From Hymenobacter terricola (GTDB lineage: Bacteria; Bacteroidota; Bacteroidia; Cytophagales; Hymenobacteraceae), in contig NZ_JAGEMO020000001.1 in the NCBI RefSeq assembly GCF_017921975.2, positions 1 to 64,000 on the forward strand: a stretch of 64,000 nucleotides of DNA, written 5' to 3'. This document shows positions 26,581 through 35,976 of the stretch, in pieces (positions within the stretch are counted from its first letter, which is position 1; each line of letters begins with the position of its first letter). The position numbers and the translations under genes were made by a program. The notes below the pieces were generated by a model. It did not search any database. It worked only from the letters and a program-made list of their open reading frames with translations, and had not been told where the DNA came from.

Positions 26581-27567
26581 ATGCCCCAATTACACAATCG
26601 TTTGTGCGGCGTTCTGGCGCTACTCAGCGTCTCCTCTGCGGCGCTGGCCCAAACTGTGCCCGCGCCCACTCCCACCCCAGCCGGCAACCCCATCATCCGG
26701 GCCAAATTCACGGCCGACCCCAGCGCCATGGTGCAGAAGGGCACCGTGTATCTCTACACCGGCCACGACGAGGCCCCCGCCCGCCAGGAGCGCTACGTGA
26801 TGCACGAGTGGCTGTGCTTTTCCTCGACCGATATGGTGAACTGGACCGAGCACCCGGTACCGCTCAAGGTGTCGGATTTTGCCTGGGCCAAGGACGATGC
26901 CTGGGCTTCGCAGGTGATTGCGCGCAACGGCAAGTTCTACTGGTACGCGGCCGTGGAGCACGGCAGCATCCACGGCAAAGCCATCGGCGTGGCGGTGGCG
27001 GACAGCCCGACCGGGCCGTTTAAGGACGCACGGGGCTCGGCGCTGATTACGCCCGATTCGACGCCCGACGACAAAATCAGCTGGGCCGATATCGACCCGA
27101 CGGTTTTCATCGACAGCAAGGGCCAGGGCTACCTGTTCTGGGGCAATACCACCTGCTACTACGCCAAGCTCAAGTCCAGCATGACGGAGCTGGACGGCCC
27201 CATCCAAACCGTAAAAGGGCTGCCACGCTACACCGAGGCCCCGTGGGTGCACGAGCACAACGGCTGGTACTACCTGAGCTACGCCTCGGAGTTCCCCGAA
27301 AAAATAGTGTACGCCATGAGCCGCAGCCTCGAAGGGCCGTGGGAATACAAGGGCATTCTGAACGAGCTGGCCGGCAATTCCAACACCAACCACCAGGCCA
27401 TCATCGACTTCAAAGGCCAGTCCTACTTCATCTACCACAACGGCGGCGCCAACGCCGACGGCGGCAGCTTCCACCGCTCGGTGTGCATCGACAACCTGTA
27501 TTACAACAAGGACGGCACCATGAAGCGCGTGGTGATGACCACGGAAGGCGTGCAGGCGGCGAAGTAG
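26581..27567 (+). CDS. GH43 family enzyme, arabinofuranosidase/xylosidase type
   Basis: 328 residues, signal peptide 1-24 (MPQLHNRLCGVLALL... ALAQ). The five-bladed propeller carries the GH43 triad: base Asp in KFTADPSAMV (~45), modulator Asp in WADIDPTVFI (~171), acid Glu in PRYTEAPWVHEH (~219). WGNTTCYYAKL and YHNGGANADGGSFHRS are typical of exo-acting members. Start choice: the only suitable signal-peptide start is the ATG at 26581, which puts a complete LacI-type operator (26593-26606) inside codons 5-9. It follows tal-pgi after a palindrome, and precedes a convergent GH39 gene. Confidence 0.85.
   Translation: MPQLHNRLCGVLALLSVSSAALAQTVPAPTPTPAGNPIIRAKFTADPSAMVQKGTVYLYTGHDEAPARQERYVMHEWLCFSSTDMVNWTEHPVPLKVSDFAWAKDDAWASQVIARNGKFYWYAAVEHGSIHGKAIGVAVADSPTGPFKDARGSALITPDSTPDDKISWADIDPTVFIDSKGQGYLFWGNTTCYYAKLKSSMTELDGPIQTVKGLPRYTEAPWVHEHNGWYYLSYASEFPEKIVYAMSRSLEGPWEYKGILNELAGNSNTNHQAIIDFKGQSYFIYHNGGANADGGSFHRSVCIDNLYYNKDGTMKRVVMTTEGVQAAK
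26593..26606. promoter_or_regulatory. LacI-type operator 3, inside the signal-peptide codons
   Basis: CACAATCGTTTGTG, a near-perfect palindrome that matches the other sites. It covers codons 5-9 of the second GH43 gene and encodes HNRLC. Confidence 0.65.
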
Positions 27568-27605
27568 AGACGCAACTATGCGTCTCTACAGCGTTTTGAC
27601 GTCAG

Positions 27606-29327
27606 CTACCAGCTCAGCCGCAACAGCGACACGCCCTGGCGCGGCAGCGTGAAATGCAGCACGGCCTGGCCGTTTTTGGTCGTCACCGGGCTTGGTAAAT
27701 TCAGCAATGCCAGTTGCCCGGCCTGCTCCAGGGTGGTACGCTGAGCGGCCGTGGGCTGCGCGGGCGAGCCCATCAGTTGCCAGGCGGTGCAGGAGTTGCT
27801 GTGGTCGTGGTCGATGCGGAAGTGCTGCAATTCAGGGCTGGCGGCGGGCAGGCCTTGCAGGGTGATTTCAACGTCGCTGGCAGCGGCCGGCAGGTCGTCA
27901 TTCTGGTAGTTCCAGACCAGCACGGCGGCGGTGTGGGCCCTGACATCGACGGTGGCCAGGGCGCTGATGTCGGCGCGCTGGGTCTGGGCCTGGTCGTGGA
28001 TATCGGCCTGGGTGAGGGCCGTGGCGTTGGTGACGGCCACGCGCCGGCCGCCCATCTGGCCCAACATGCGGAATACGTTGAGCACGGGCTTGTCGACGCC
28101 GTTGGTGGCGAGGTCGCGGAAGCCGGCAAACCAGGGCTGGTCCTCGAACTCGAACGACCAGCTTACGGCGCCTTCCAGGTTCACCTGGTAGCGGTCGGCC
28201 AGCTCGTAGAGGCGGGCGTAGGCCGCAGCCGTGTAGCTGGAGTACATGGTGCCGTTGCGGTAGGCGTTTTCGGGGTTGGTTTGCATGCCGCAGGCAGCGC
28301 AGCCTTCCGGGTCGCACTCGCCGATGATGACGGGCAACTTGCTGAACTGCGGGAACGAGGCCACGATTTTGAAGCCTTCGGTGATGTCGTCGAGCTGCAC
28401 GCCCATGTTCATGCGGACGTGGCCGTTCACCACTTTGGGCGCGCCCTTGGCGTGGAAGGAGATGAAATCGAGCCGGGTGCCGGTTTTGCCAGTCACGTAG
28501 TTTTTACCGGTGGCGCAGTGCTGCAGGAAGCCGCGCAGGTAGTCGGCGGCCTTGTCCCAGCGCGGGCCGGTGGTTTCGGGGCCGCCGAGGATGGCGGCGG
28601 GCAGGGCGCGGTGCACGGCGGCTTCGGAGTAGTCGTAGAGCTGGTTATACTCCTCGGGCGTGCCCTTCCAGTAGCTGATGTTGGGCTCGTTCCAGAGCTC
28701 CCAGCGCCAGGTTTTCACTTCGGCGGCGCCGTAGCGGGCCACGCTGTGCTGCACCCATTGGTACACCAGCTCGCCCCACTTCTGGTAGTCCCTGGGCGGG
28801 TAGGCCCAGCCGGTATAAATCGATTCGTAGGGCTGACCGGGCTTCCAGTAGTGGCGGTAGGGCGCGGGGTGCGTCGACAGGGCCTCGGGCATGAAACCCA
28901 GCTGGGCAATGGGCTTCATGTGCCGCTTGATGTAGGCATCGAAAATCTGGTCCACGATTTTCCAGTTGTACACCGGCTGGCCGTTTTTGTCCTCGGTGTA
29001 GGCGTTGGTCGAGCCCCATTTCAGCGCCGCGATGCCGTCGCCGGTCGTCAGCATGTTGTGAGCCCGCACATACACCGGGCCGGGGCTGAGGGCAGCCAGC
29101 TCAGTGAGCAGCTTCTGGCCGTCCTTCATGGTGGTGTAGTTCGGCTCATCGTAGCCGAAATAGGCCCACAGCGGCTGCATAGGGCCTTTCGGCTTTGCAA
29201 AATCCACGGTGATGGCCACGGGCGCGGTTTGGGCTGTCGCGTTGGCAATGGGACCCACAAAAGCCAGCAGAAGCGCGCCGAACAGCGCTAAGCAGCCCCT
29301 TGTGATTGGGAAGGAAAGGCGTGGCAT
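27606..29327 (-). CDS. GH39 family glycoside hydrolase
   Basis: 573 residues from ATG at 29327 (MPRLSFPITRGCLAL); the frame continues upstream but without family features. Signal peptide of about 30 residues, ending ANATAQ. The catalytic TIM barrel (~45-430) has PGPVYVRAHNMLTTGDG, the acid/base Glu in ELWNEPNISYW (~213) and the nucleophile in VIIGECDPEGC (~337), characteristic of GH39 beta-xylosidase/alpha-arabinosidase-type enzymes. A beta-sandwich C-terminal domain follows. Within this locus it could act on xylo- or arabino-side chains. It is convergent with the GH43 gene (38-base gap). Confidence 0.8.
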   Translation of the reverse strand: MPRLSFPITRGCLALFGALLLAFVGPIANATAQTAPVAITVDFAKPKGPMQPLWAYFGYDEPNYTTMKDGQKLLTELAALSPGPVYVRAHNMLTTGDGIAALKWGSTNAYTEDKNGQPVYNWKIVDQIFDAYIKRHMKPIAQLGFMPEALSTHPAPYRHYWKPGQPYESIYTGWAYPPRDYQKWGELVYQWVQHSVARYGAAEVKTWRWELWNEPNISYWKGTPEEYNQLYDYSEAAVHRALPAAILGGPETTGPRWDKAADYLRGFLQHCATGKNYVTGKTGTRLDFISFHAKGAPKVVNGHVRMNMGVQLDDITEGFKIVASFPQFSKLPVIIGECDPEGCAACGMQTNPENAYRNGTMYSSYTAAAYARLYELADRYQVNLEGAVSWSFEFEDQPWFAGFRDLATNGVDKPVLNVFRMLGQMGGRRVAVTNATALTQADIHDQAQTQRADISALATVDVRAHTAAVLVWNYQNDDLPAAASDVEITLQGLPAASPELQHFRIDHDHSNSCTAWQLMGSPAQPTAAQRTTLEQAGQLALLNLPSPVTTKNGQAVLHFTLPRQGVSLLRLSW

Positions 29328-29402
29328 AGCGCGCGGGATTGACAAGGCGGGAGGATTGGGTAAAGCTACTCGCCCGGCCAGCAACAAAACCGTCGATAAA
29401 CC

Positions 29403-29441
29403 GCAAAAAAAGAAGTCCCGACGGGCGAGTCGGGACTTCTT
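29403..29441 (-). terminator. Intrinsic terminator of the large T9SS gene
   Basis: A 13-bp perfect stem (29410-29422 with 29429-29441; AAGAAGTCCCGAC) with a 6-base loop, followed on the minus strand by a T7 run. It lies 22 bases beyond the stop at 29464. Confidence 0.9.
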
Positions 29442-29463
29442 ACAAACCACAGCCGGGCTGGGG

Positions 29464-32400
29464 CTATTCCTTCACCAGGCGCTTGGCGAACTGCTGGCCC
29501 TCGGCGCCGCGCACCAGCACGATGTAGGTGCCGTTGGCCATCGATTGCAAATCGAGGGCGCTGATGCTGCCGCCGTCGCCGGTGGTTTTCAGCACTTCGC
29601 GGCCCACGTTGTCGAGCACGCGCACCTGGTAGGTGCCGGCGGGCAGCCCGCTCAGATCGAGGCTGGTGGTGGCGGTGGCGGGGTTCGGAAACAGGGCGAT
29701 GGTGCCCGTGGCCTTGCCGAAGCGCACGGTTTGCACTGGCGAGAAGCTGTCCGTTTCGTCGCGGTCCACCTGGTGCAGGCGGTAGTACACCAGGCCGGGG
29801 GCTTTCGGGCCGATGTTGGCATCGGTGTAGCCGTAGGTGGTGGCGGCGGTGCTGTTGCCCTGGCCGGCCACGCGGCCCAGGTTGGTGAACGTGTGGCCGT
29901 CGAAGCTGCGCTGCACGTCGAAATAGGCATTGTTGCGCTCGCTGGCCGTGCGCCAGGTCAGCCGGGCATCCACGGCGCGCACCACTTGGGCAGTGAAGCT
30001 GACCAACTCCACCGGCAGGGGGCGGTTGTCAATGGGCATCGAGTAGGTGGCCGTGTTGTTGCTGCCCGCGCCGCTGTCGTCGGTGGCCGAGTAAGTGAAC
30101 GAGCCCGTGCCCACGAAACCGGCGACGGGGTCAAAATACAGCTGGTTGGCCTGCGCCACCGGAATTACCTGCCCCGGAATAACGGGCGCGCTGTTGAAGT
30201 ACAGAATGCCGGCGGCCAGGGCCGGCAGGGTCTGTATCGTGAACGAATCCAGGGACGGGCCCGCCGTTACAGTAGCGCTTAGCGGCAGAATGTTAACCGA
30301 AGGAGCCGTATTGCTAATCGTGCCGGTGGTCACGTTGTTGGCCACCAGGCCCTTGGCACAAGTGCCAAAATACAGGTCATCAAGGCCAAAGTCGTTGCCG
30401 CCGGTTTGCTTGTTCACGTCGCGAATCTCAAGGACGGCCGTGGTGTTGCTGCCCGAAAACCACAGGTCCGCGATGCGGACGTAACTGGTCGTGGCGCCAA
30501 GCGTGGTCACCGTCGAGGTCGATTTGCCGTTGATGACAAAGCCGAGCTGGGCCGGGCTAATTGGGTTGATGCCGTTGGCGTAGGCCGAGAAGCTGTAGTA
30601 GGTATTGGCCCGCACCGTGACGGTTTGCTGGTACACCACCGACAGGTTCTGCGAGCCGTTCACAATCATGAAGTTGTCGCCGGTACCGAGGCGCCCCGTG
30701 CCCGTGAAGCTGGGGTGGTAGCTGGCGGCGTCGTTGCCCACCGAGTAGAAGGCTTCGGGCACCAGCTCGTTGTTGCGGGCCGGGTCGTCGGCCACGTACC
30801 CGTAGCTGGACGTGAAGCCCGTGTTGCCGGCCGTGAAGCTGGGGTTGGCCAGCAGGTTGGTGCCCGTGCCGATGGTGCAGACCAGGTTGGCATCGTACAC
30901 GTTCAGGCTCACCGTTGCAATGTTGGAGCAGGCCGGGGTAGATGTCGGCACGCACACCTGGTACGTGAAGCTGTCGGGGCCCAGGTAGCCGCTGGTGGGC
31001 GTGTAGCTGTAGCTGCCGTCGGCATTGAAAGTCAAGGCGCCTTGAGTTGGTCCGGTGAGCAATGTGGCAGTGAAGCCACTGTTGGCCAGGTTGCCGGGGT
31101 TGGCATCGTTGAGAATAACGTTGCCCGACTTGGTGGCATTGCCGGGCACCTCGTTGCTGTCGTCGTTGGTCACAAAGAAGTTGCCCGGTGTCACGGTCAC
31201 GCCCAGCGTAAACTGGTCGGTGGCGGCGTTAGCGCCCTGGTTGGTGCTCGTGCCCACGGTGCTCACCAGCGAATTTGCGCCCTGCGTGGCGGGCGAAGTA
31301 AAGCCGAAGGTATAGGTGTTCGTGGTGCCGCTGTTCAGCACCGACACCGTTCCAAAGTTGATGGTGTTGGTGGCGCTATTGTACGAAGCCGTGGCTGGCA
31401 GCGCGGCTTGCCGGGCGGCGGTCATGCTGGCGCCGGTGGGCAGGCGCACCGTCTGGGTTACCTGCGTGGCGGCCTGCGGGCCGTTGTTGGTGAACGTGAC
31501 CGTGAACGTGCCCGACGACACGCCCGCGCCCAGCGTGGTGGGCCCGCTCAAATAAGTCGTCACGTCGGCCACCGGGCCCACCACCGGAATGGTGTACGTG
31601 GCCGGCAGGTTGGAAGCAATGCCGGCATTGTTCACCGCGAAGAAGAGGAAGGTGGCGTTGCCGGAAAAAGCCGGAGCGGGGTCGAAGTTGAGCGTGGCGG
31701 CTTCGGCGGCCGTCAGGACCTGGCCCACAGTTACGGGGTCAACGTCCACGTACAGAACGCCGCTGGCAGCCGGGGGCAGGCTGCTCACCACGTAGCCCGT
31801 GACCGTGCCGCCGGCATTGGGGTCGGTGCCGGCCAGCGCCAGAATGGCCGTGGGGCCGTTGGTGCTCGGCATGGCCGGCGCGTTGGTAACGGCGGTAGCC
31901 ACGGGCGGCAGGGCGCTGGGCCCGGCGCACAGCGCGGCATTGGGCACAATGCGGCGGCTAATGCCCGTGCCGGCCGTGCTGCTGTATTCCAGGAGGAGTG
32001 TATTGCCGCCAACGCTTTCGCCGTAGTACACCAGAATATTGTGCAGGCCCGCCGAAAGCGTCACCGTGGCCTGCACCGTGTTCGGGCCGTGCGCGCCGCC
32101 GTTGTTGATGGTGGCGTTGGCCGTGGTTGGGGCGAAAGCCACCCCGTCGAGCCACAGGTACGAAGCATCGTCGGAGGTCAGGTAGAAGATGTAGGCGCCG
32201 GCCGTCGGGATGTACACGCTGCCGCGGTGCCGGGTCGAAAACAGGTCCGGGTCGGTGGCGCTGGCCCCAACCGTTGCAGGCGGGATAATCGGGCCCCAGC
32301 CGTCAGCGGCCGTGGTGGTGCTGGTGGCAAAGTTCAGCTGCGGGTCGATGCGCGTCAGGCCCGAGGCAGTGCTGCCGAAAAAGGCTAAGTTGTCGTTGAA

Positions 32401-33414
32401 ATAGCCGGGGTAATAATCAGCCGACAAGCCGCTCGACGAAGGCCCGCCGCCATACGCCGGGCCGCAGCCCGTGGGAGCGGCCGGGGCCACCAGCGGAAGG
32501 GTGTACGTGGCCGTGTTGGCGCTGAAGTTGCCGTTGCTGTCGGTCGCGCCGTAGGTAAACGTTACGTTCTGGGTAGTGCTGCCCGCCGGCGAGTAGTACA
32601 GCTGGCTGGCCTGCGCGGTGGTCAGGACCTGGCCAACCGCTAGGGCGCTGCCCGTGCTGCCAATGCGCAGCGCACCCACCGTGGGCACCGAAATGAGCGT
32701 GAAAGCCGCCACCGTGGCGCCGGCCGGCCCGGCAATGGTGGCGCTCAGCGGGCTGATGGCCGTGGCATTGATGGTAGCCGACGTGCTGATGCTGGCCGTG
32801 GTCACGGGGTTCACCGTGAGCTGGGCGTTGGCCACCAGCGCCGTCAGGGACACGTCATCAAGGCCGAAGGCGTTGCCGTTGCCATCCAGGTTCAGGTCGC
32901 GCAGCCGCAGCGTAAGCTGCGTGCCGGCGCCGGGGTTCACCGTCACGGTATTGAGCTGCCAGTTGCCGCCGTCGGTGGGGTTGGTGAACGCCGGACCAAC
33001 GTCCACGCCGTTGGCCGACACCTGAATGCTGGCCTTGCTCGGGGGGTAAGCATTCAGCAGCCAGAACGAGAATTTATAGGGCTGGTTGGCTTGCAGGCCC
33101 GTCAAGGTTTGCTCCCACGCGATGATGGGCGTGGTGGCCGCATTCACTATCATGTACGGGCCGGTGCCGGTGGTGTGGTCGCCGTAGCTGGCCGGGAAGG
33201 TTGGGTTGAAAGCCCGGTTATCGGTCCCGATGGTGTACGAGCCCGCGCCGGGGTCGGTGCCGGGCGGCGTCACGTAGAGATAGGCGGAGGTGAAGCCGGT
33301 GTTGCCGGCCCCAAAGCTGGGGTTGGCTACCAAATTTTGGGCCGCGGCAGGGGCACCAATGAGCAGCGCAGCCAGCAGCAGCACCCAAAGGTGGTAGAAT
33401 ACACGTTGTGTCAT
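29464..33414 (-). CDS. Very large secreted multidomain protein with PA14 domain and T9SS tail
   Basis: 1316 residues, signal peptide 1-25. A carbohydrate-binding-like module (~27-190, NPSFGAGNTGFTSAY) is repeated near residues 840-1010 (NPSFTAGNTGFTSSY). A PA14 domain (~330-485, SADYYPGYFND ... YLTSDDASYLWLDG) and a DUF11-like domain (~615-720, VTFTNNGPQAATQVTQTV) follow, with a cadherin-like block (~745-830, SYSYTPTSGYLGPDSFTY). Three copies of a GQVLTxAQAxQLYFDP-type repeat occur near 250-310, 540-600 and 1070-1120. The last ~85 residues are T9SS type A (LFPNPATATTSLDLSGL ... FAKRLVKE). Probably a surface adhesin or sugar-binding scaffold. Its own promoter is implied by an upstream palindrome. 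Confidence 0.75.
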   Translation of the reverse strand: MTQRVFYHLWVLLLAALLIGAPAAAQNLVANPSFGAGNTGFTSAYLYVTPPGTDPGAGSYTIGTDNRAFNPTFPASYGDHTTGTGPYMIVNAATTPIIAWEQTLTGLQANQPYKFSFWLLNAYPPSKASIQVSANGVDVGPAFTNPTDGGNWQLNTVTVNPGAGTQLTLRLRDLNLDGNGNAFGLDDVSLTALVANAQLTVNPVTTASISTSATINATAISPLSATIAGPAGATVAAFTLISVPTVGALRIGSTGSALAVGQVLTTAQASQLYYSPAGSTTQNVTFTYGATDSNGNFSANTATYTLPLVAPAAPTGCGPAYGGGPSSSGLSADYYPGYFNDNLAFFGSTASGLTRIDPQLNFATSTTTAADGWGPIIPPATVGASATDPDLFSTRHRGSVYIPTAGAYIFYLTSDDASYLWLDGVAFAPTTANATINNGGAHGPNTVQATVTLSAGLHNILVYYGESVGGNTLLLEYSSTAGTGISRRIVPNAALCAGPSALPPVATAVTNAPAMPSTNGPTAILALAGTDPNAGGTVTGYVVSSLPPAASGVLYVDVDPVTVGQVLTAAEAATLNFDPAPAFSGNATFLFFAVNNAGIASNLPATYTIPVVGPVADVTTYLSGPTTLGAGVSSGTFTVTFTNNGPQAATQVTQTVRLPTGASMTAARQAALPATASYNSATNTINFGTVSVLNSGTTNTYTFGFTSPATQGANSLVSTVGTSTNQGANAATDQFTLGVTVTPGNFFVTNDDSNEVPGNATKSGNVILNDANPGNLANSGFTATLLTGPTQGALTFNADGSYSYTPTSGYLGPDSFTYQVCVPTSTPACSNIATVSLNVYDANLVCTIGTGTNLLANPSFTAGNTGFTSSYGYVADDPARNNELVPEAFYSVGNDAASYHPSFTGTGRLGTGDNFMIVNGSQNLSVVYQQTVTVRANTYYSFSAYANGINPISPAQLGFVINGKSTSTVTTLGATTSYVRIADLWFSGSNTTAVLEIRDVNKQTGGNDFGLDDLYFGTCAKGLVANNVTTGTISNTAPSVNILPLSATVTAGPSLDSFTIQTLPALAAGILYFNSAPVIPGQVIPVAQANQLYFDPVAGFVGTGSFTYSATDDSGAGSNNTATYSMPIDNRPLPVELVSFTAQVVRAVDARLTWRTASERNNAYFDVQRSFDGHTFTNLGRVAGQGNSTAATTYGYTDANIGPKAPGLVYYRLHQVDRDETDSFSPVQTVRFGKATGTIALFPNPATATTSLDLSGLPAGTYQVRVLDNVGREVLKTTGDGGSISALDLQSMANGTYIVLVRGAEGQQFAKRLVKE

Positions 33415-33541
33415 AATGGGGAGAAGAATGAGATGGATATGGATGTGGAAGCCGCTTCACCTGAAACCGAAAGGCAATACTTGTTAAGTTTATATTACCA
33501 ATAGCAGCTTGGTTAGGCGCGAAAACGCTTAGCAGCTCATT

Positions 33542-33560
33542 TTGTATAAGTATTATACAA
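33542..33560. promoter_or_regulatory. Perfect inverted repeat upstream of the large T9SS gene
   Basis: TTGTATAA at 33542-33549 and TTATACAA at 33553-33560 with a 3-base spacer. It lies about 130 bases upstream of the ATG at 33414 and resembles a dimeric regulator site. Confidence 0.4.
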
Positions 33561-33852
33561 GGTAATAAGCTGATTTAATACAAAGTAAGTCAAGAACGGC
33601 TAATCACAAACTCGTTGCACATTCCAGCGAGCAGATTAACGGCATCAGGTGTATATGATAAAAATCCAAAATCAACGCATTAGCTAATAACAAAACTGCT
33701 CTGTCCTACCGCCGCATATTTCCCTCTATCAGCCCAGAACAGCCTTCTGGAGTCTGTGCATTGCAGGCAAGCCCCGCAGCAGTGCCCTGTGGCGCTGCGC
33801 TGAATGGTTACCCCGCTCAGAAGCTGCCCGGCCAAACGCGCGGGCATAGCAA

Positions 33853-33893
33853 TGCCCTTCGGCCCGGTCAAAGCGAAACCGGGCCAAAGGGCA
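33853..33893 (-). terminator. Hairpin after the GH127 gene, possible terminator
   Basis: TGCCCTT-C-GGCCCGGT (33853-33868) pairs with ACCGGGCC-A-AAGGGCA (33878-33893) with one internal mismatch. It is 23 bases past the stop at 33916. No strong T run follows on the minus strand, so termination strength is uncertain. Confidence 0.45.
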
Positions 33894-33915
33894 CAACAAA
33901 CAACTTCTGGAGCTG

Positions 33916-35976
33916 CTACTTCGGCAGCGTTACTTCCGTGGCGGGCGGCTGGCTGAGCAGGTCCACATCGGTGATGCGCTCGGGGAACCAGACGGTCATT
34001 TCGCCCTTGCCGCGGTTGGCCCAGGCGTAGTACGGGATGGCCGTGAGCGTCTGGGGCACGGTGCGAATGGCGGTGGCGCTGGCGTCCACTTCCACGGCGG
34101 GCACCTGGGCCGTCAGGGTCATCACGCCGTTCAGCAAACCGGGCTGGTAGGTGGCGGTGAAGGCCGTATTAGCCGGCACAATGAGGTTGCTGGTTTTGCC
34201 CTTGTTGTCCGTCCACTCGGCGCAATAGATGACCGGGCCGCGCTGCAAGGCCACTTTGCCGAGGTCGTCTTTCACCTTGGCGTTGGCCAGCACGCGGCGT
34301 ACTTCCATGGGCAAAGTCAGGTCGATTACGTCGCCTTTATGCCATTTGCGGGCCAGCACGGCGTAGCCGTTGCGCAGGGTGTAGGCCACCGGCTTGCCGT
34401 TGATTTTGAGCGTGGCCGCCTGGCCGGACGGCGCGGCAAACGTGTACAGATTCGAGGGCATGGCCTCGTTGCGGGCCCAGCCGGGGATGCGCACCAGCAT
34501 GGTGAAATCGGTAGCAGTAGCGGGGTTCACGGTGAATTTCAGGCCGCCGTCCCAGGGGTAATTGTTCTGCTGGGTGATGCTGACTTTCTGTTTGCCGATG
34601 CTCAAATCGGTGCGGCCGCTCACGAAGAGGTTGACGTACAAATCCTGGTCCTTCCGGGCGTAGACGTAGCCGGGCAGCGCGGGCATGAGCCGGGCCAGGT
34701 TGGTGGGGCAGCACGAGCATTCAAACCAGCCCGCCCGCGCCGGCTCGGTTTGCGGGAAGCTGGCGCTGCTCTTAATCTGCATGGCGTTCGAGTAGAAAAA
34801 AGTCTTGCCGTCGAGGCCCACGCCGGAAATCAGGCCGTTGTAGAGCACCTTTTCCATCACGTCCACATACTTCGCATCGCCGTGGAGCTGGAACATGCGC
34901 TGGTTCCAGTACACGTCGGCCACCGAGGCGCAGGTTTCGTTGTAGGCCGTGGCGTTGGGCAACTCGTAGTTGGCCCCAAACCGCTCGCCGCCGGGCACCG
35001 CGCCGGTGCCGCCCGTCACGTAAAACTTCTTGGCCACCAGGTTATTCCAGATGGTATCCACGGCGGTCAGCATTTTTTTATCGCCGGTGAGGGCGGCCAC
35101 GTCCGCCATTGCGGAATACAGGTATTCGGCGCGCACGGCGTGGCCTTCGGCTTCGTTCTGGGCGTACACGGGCTTGTCGTCCTGCCAGTAGGAGCCATTT
35201 CTGAAGGGGTCGCGGCTCTTGGCATCGTAGCCGGCGTACTTGCCGCGGGCCTCGATGAAAAACTTCGCCGTGCTCAGGTACTCGGGCTTGCCCGTGACGC
35301 GGTAGAGCTTCACGAGGCCCATTTCCACGATTTCGTGGCCGGGCGCGACGGTGCGCTTGCCGGGGCCGAAAACGGCGCACACCAGGTCAGCATTTTTGAG
35401 CGCGATATTGAGCAAGGTTTTCTTGCCGGTGGCTTCGTAGTGCGCCACGGCCGACTCGTAGAGATGGCCGGAATTGTAGAGCTCGTGGCTCATCTCGCGC
35501 TCGTTCACCCAGCGCTCGGGGCCGGACCACGGGTGCGGGTGCGCGGGGTCGATGGTGCGGGCGGTGTAGAGGTAGCCGTCGGGCTCCTGGGCCGCGCCCA
35601 CCTTCGCAATCAGCCCGTCGATGTAGGCCTCCAGCTTGGCATCGGGGTACACGCTCAGCGAGTACGACGCGCCTTCGATGGTCTTGTAAATGTCGGTGTC
35701 ATCGAAGGGAAAGGTGGTGGCAAACTTGCCGCTGTGGGCCGCCGCCATCTCGAAGTTTTTCACCCGGTTGGTGGCTTCGCACCGGGCGAAGGAGGCCGGA
35801 ATGGTGACGTCGGTGTTAATTTTCAGGCGCGGCAGCCAGAAGCTGTCCGTCAGCTTCACCTTGGTGAAAGGGACGGCCTGGATGGGGTAATCGCTGCGTT
35901 GCTGGGCCGGGGCGGGCAGAGCGCTGCTCACGCCCAACACCAGCATAACATTCTTCAAATACGCCATGGCTGTCAT
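33916..35976 (-). CDS. GH127 beta-L-arabinofuranosidase (DUF1680)
   Basis: 686 residues with a signal peptide (ends APAQ). GH127 enzymes remove beta-L-arabinofuranose, as found in hydroxyproline-linked arabinans of plant cell walls. The zinc-site cysteines are in WFECSCCPTN (~420) and AYNETCASV (~348); the same motifs hold the catalytic glutamate and nucleophilic cysteine described for this family. Other family blocks are DSFWLPRLKIN, EPDGYLYTA, NSGHLYESAVAHYEATGK and NEAEGHAVRAEYLYS. The start overlaps the GH27 stop by one base (TAATG), implying translational coupling. MAYLKNV at 35967 is an alternative start. Confidence 0.92.
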   Translation of the reverse strand: MTAMAYLKNVMLVLGVSSALPAPAQQRSDYPIQAVPFTKVKLTDSFWLPRLKINTDVTIPASFARCEATNRVKNFEMAAAHSGKFATTFPFDDTDIYKTIEGASYSLSVYPDAKLEAYIDGLIAKVGAAQEPDGYLYTARTIDPAHPHPWSGPERWVNEREMSHELYNSGHLYESAVAHYEATGKKTLLNIALKNADLVCAVFGPGKRTVAPGHEIVEMGLVKLYRVTGKPEYLSTAKFFIEARGKYAGYDAKSRDPFRNGSYWQDDKPVYAQNEAEGHAVRAEYLYSAMADVAALTGDKKMLTAVDTIWNNLVAKKFYVTGGTGAVPGGERFGANYELPNATAYNETCASVADVYWNQRMFQLHGDAKYVDVMEKVLYNGLISGVGLDGKTFFYSNAMQIKSSASFPQTEPARAGWFECSCCPTNLARLMPALPGYVYARKDQDLYVNLFVSGRTDLSIGKQKVSITQQNNYPWDGGLKFTVNPATATDFTMLVRIPGWARNEAMPSNLYTFAAPSGQAATLKINGKPVAYTLRNGYAVLARKWHKGDVIDLTLPMEVRRVLANAKVKDDLGKVALQRGPVIYCAEWTDNKGKTSNLIVPANTAFTATYQPGLLNGVMTLTAQVPAVEVDASATAIRTVPQTLTAIPYYAWANRGKGEMTVWFPERITDVDLLSQPPATEVTLPK

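Larger units (their letters stand above)
33415..33915. other. Intergenic region with palindromes
   Basis: 501 bases between two minus-strand genes. The left part is AT-rich and holds TTGTATAA-GTA-TTATACAA, an 8-bp perfect inverted repeat at 33542-33560, possibly an operator of the large gene. The right part holds a GC-rich hairpin (33853-33893). No open frame with family features was found. Confidence 0.55.

Noticed and set aside
30406..32388. A 660-codon open frame antisense to the large T9SS gene
   Set aside because: Arg/Gly/His-rich shadow without signal peptide or motif; the minus strand frame has clear domains.
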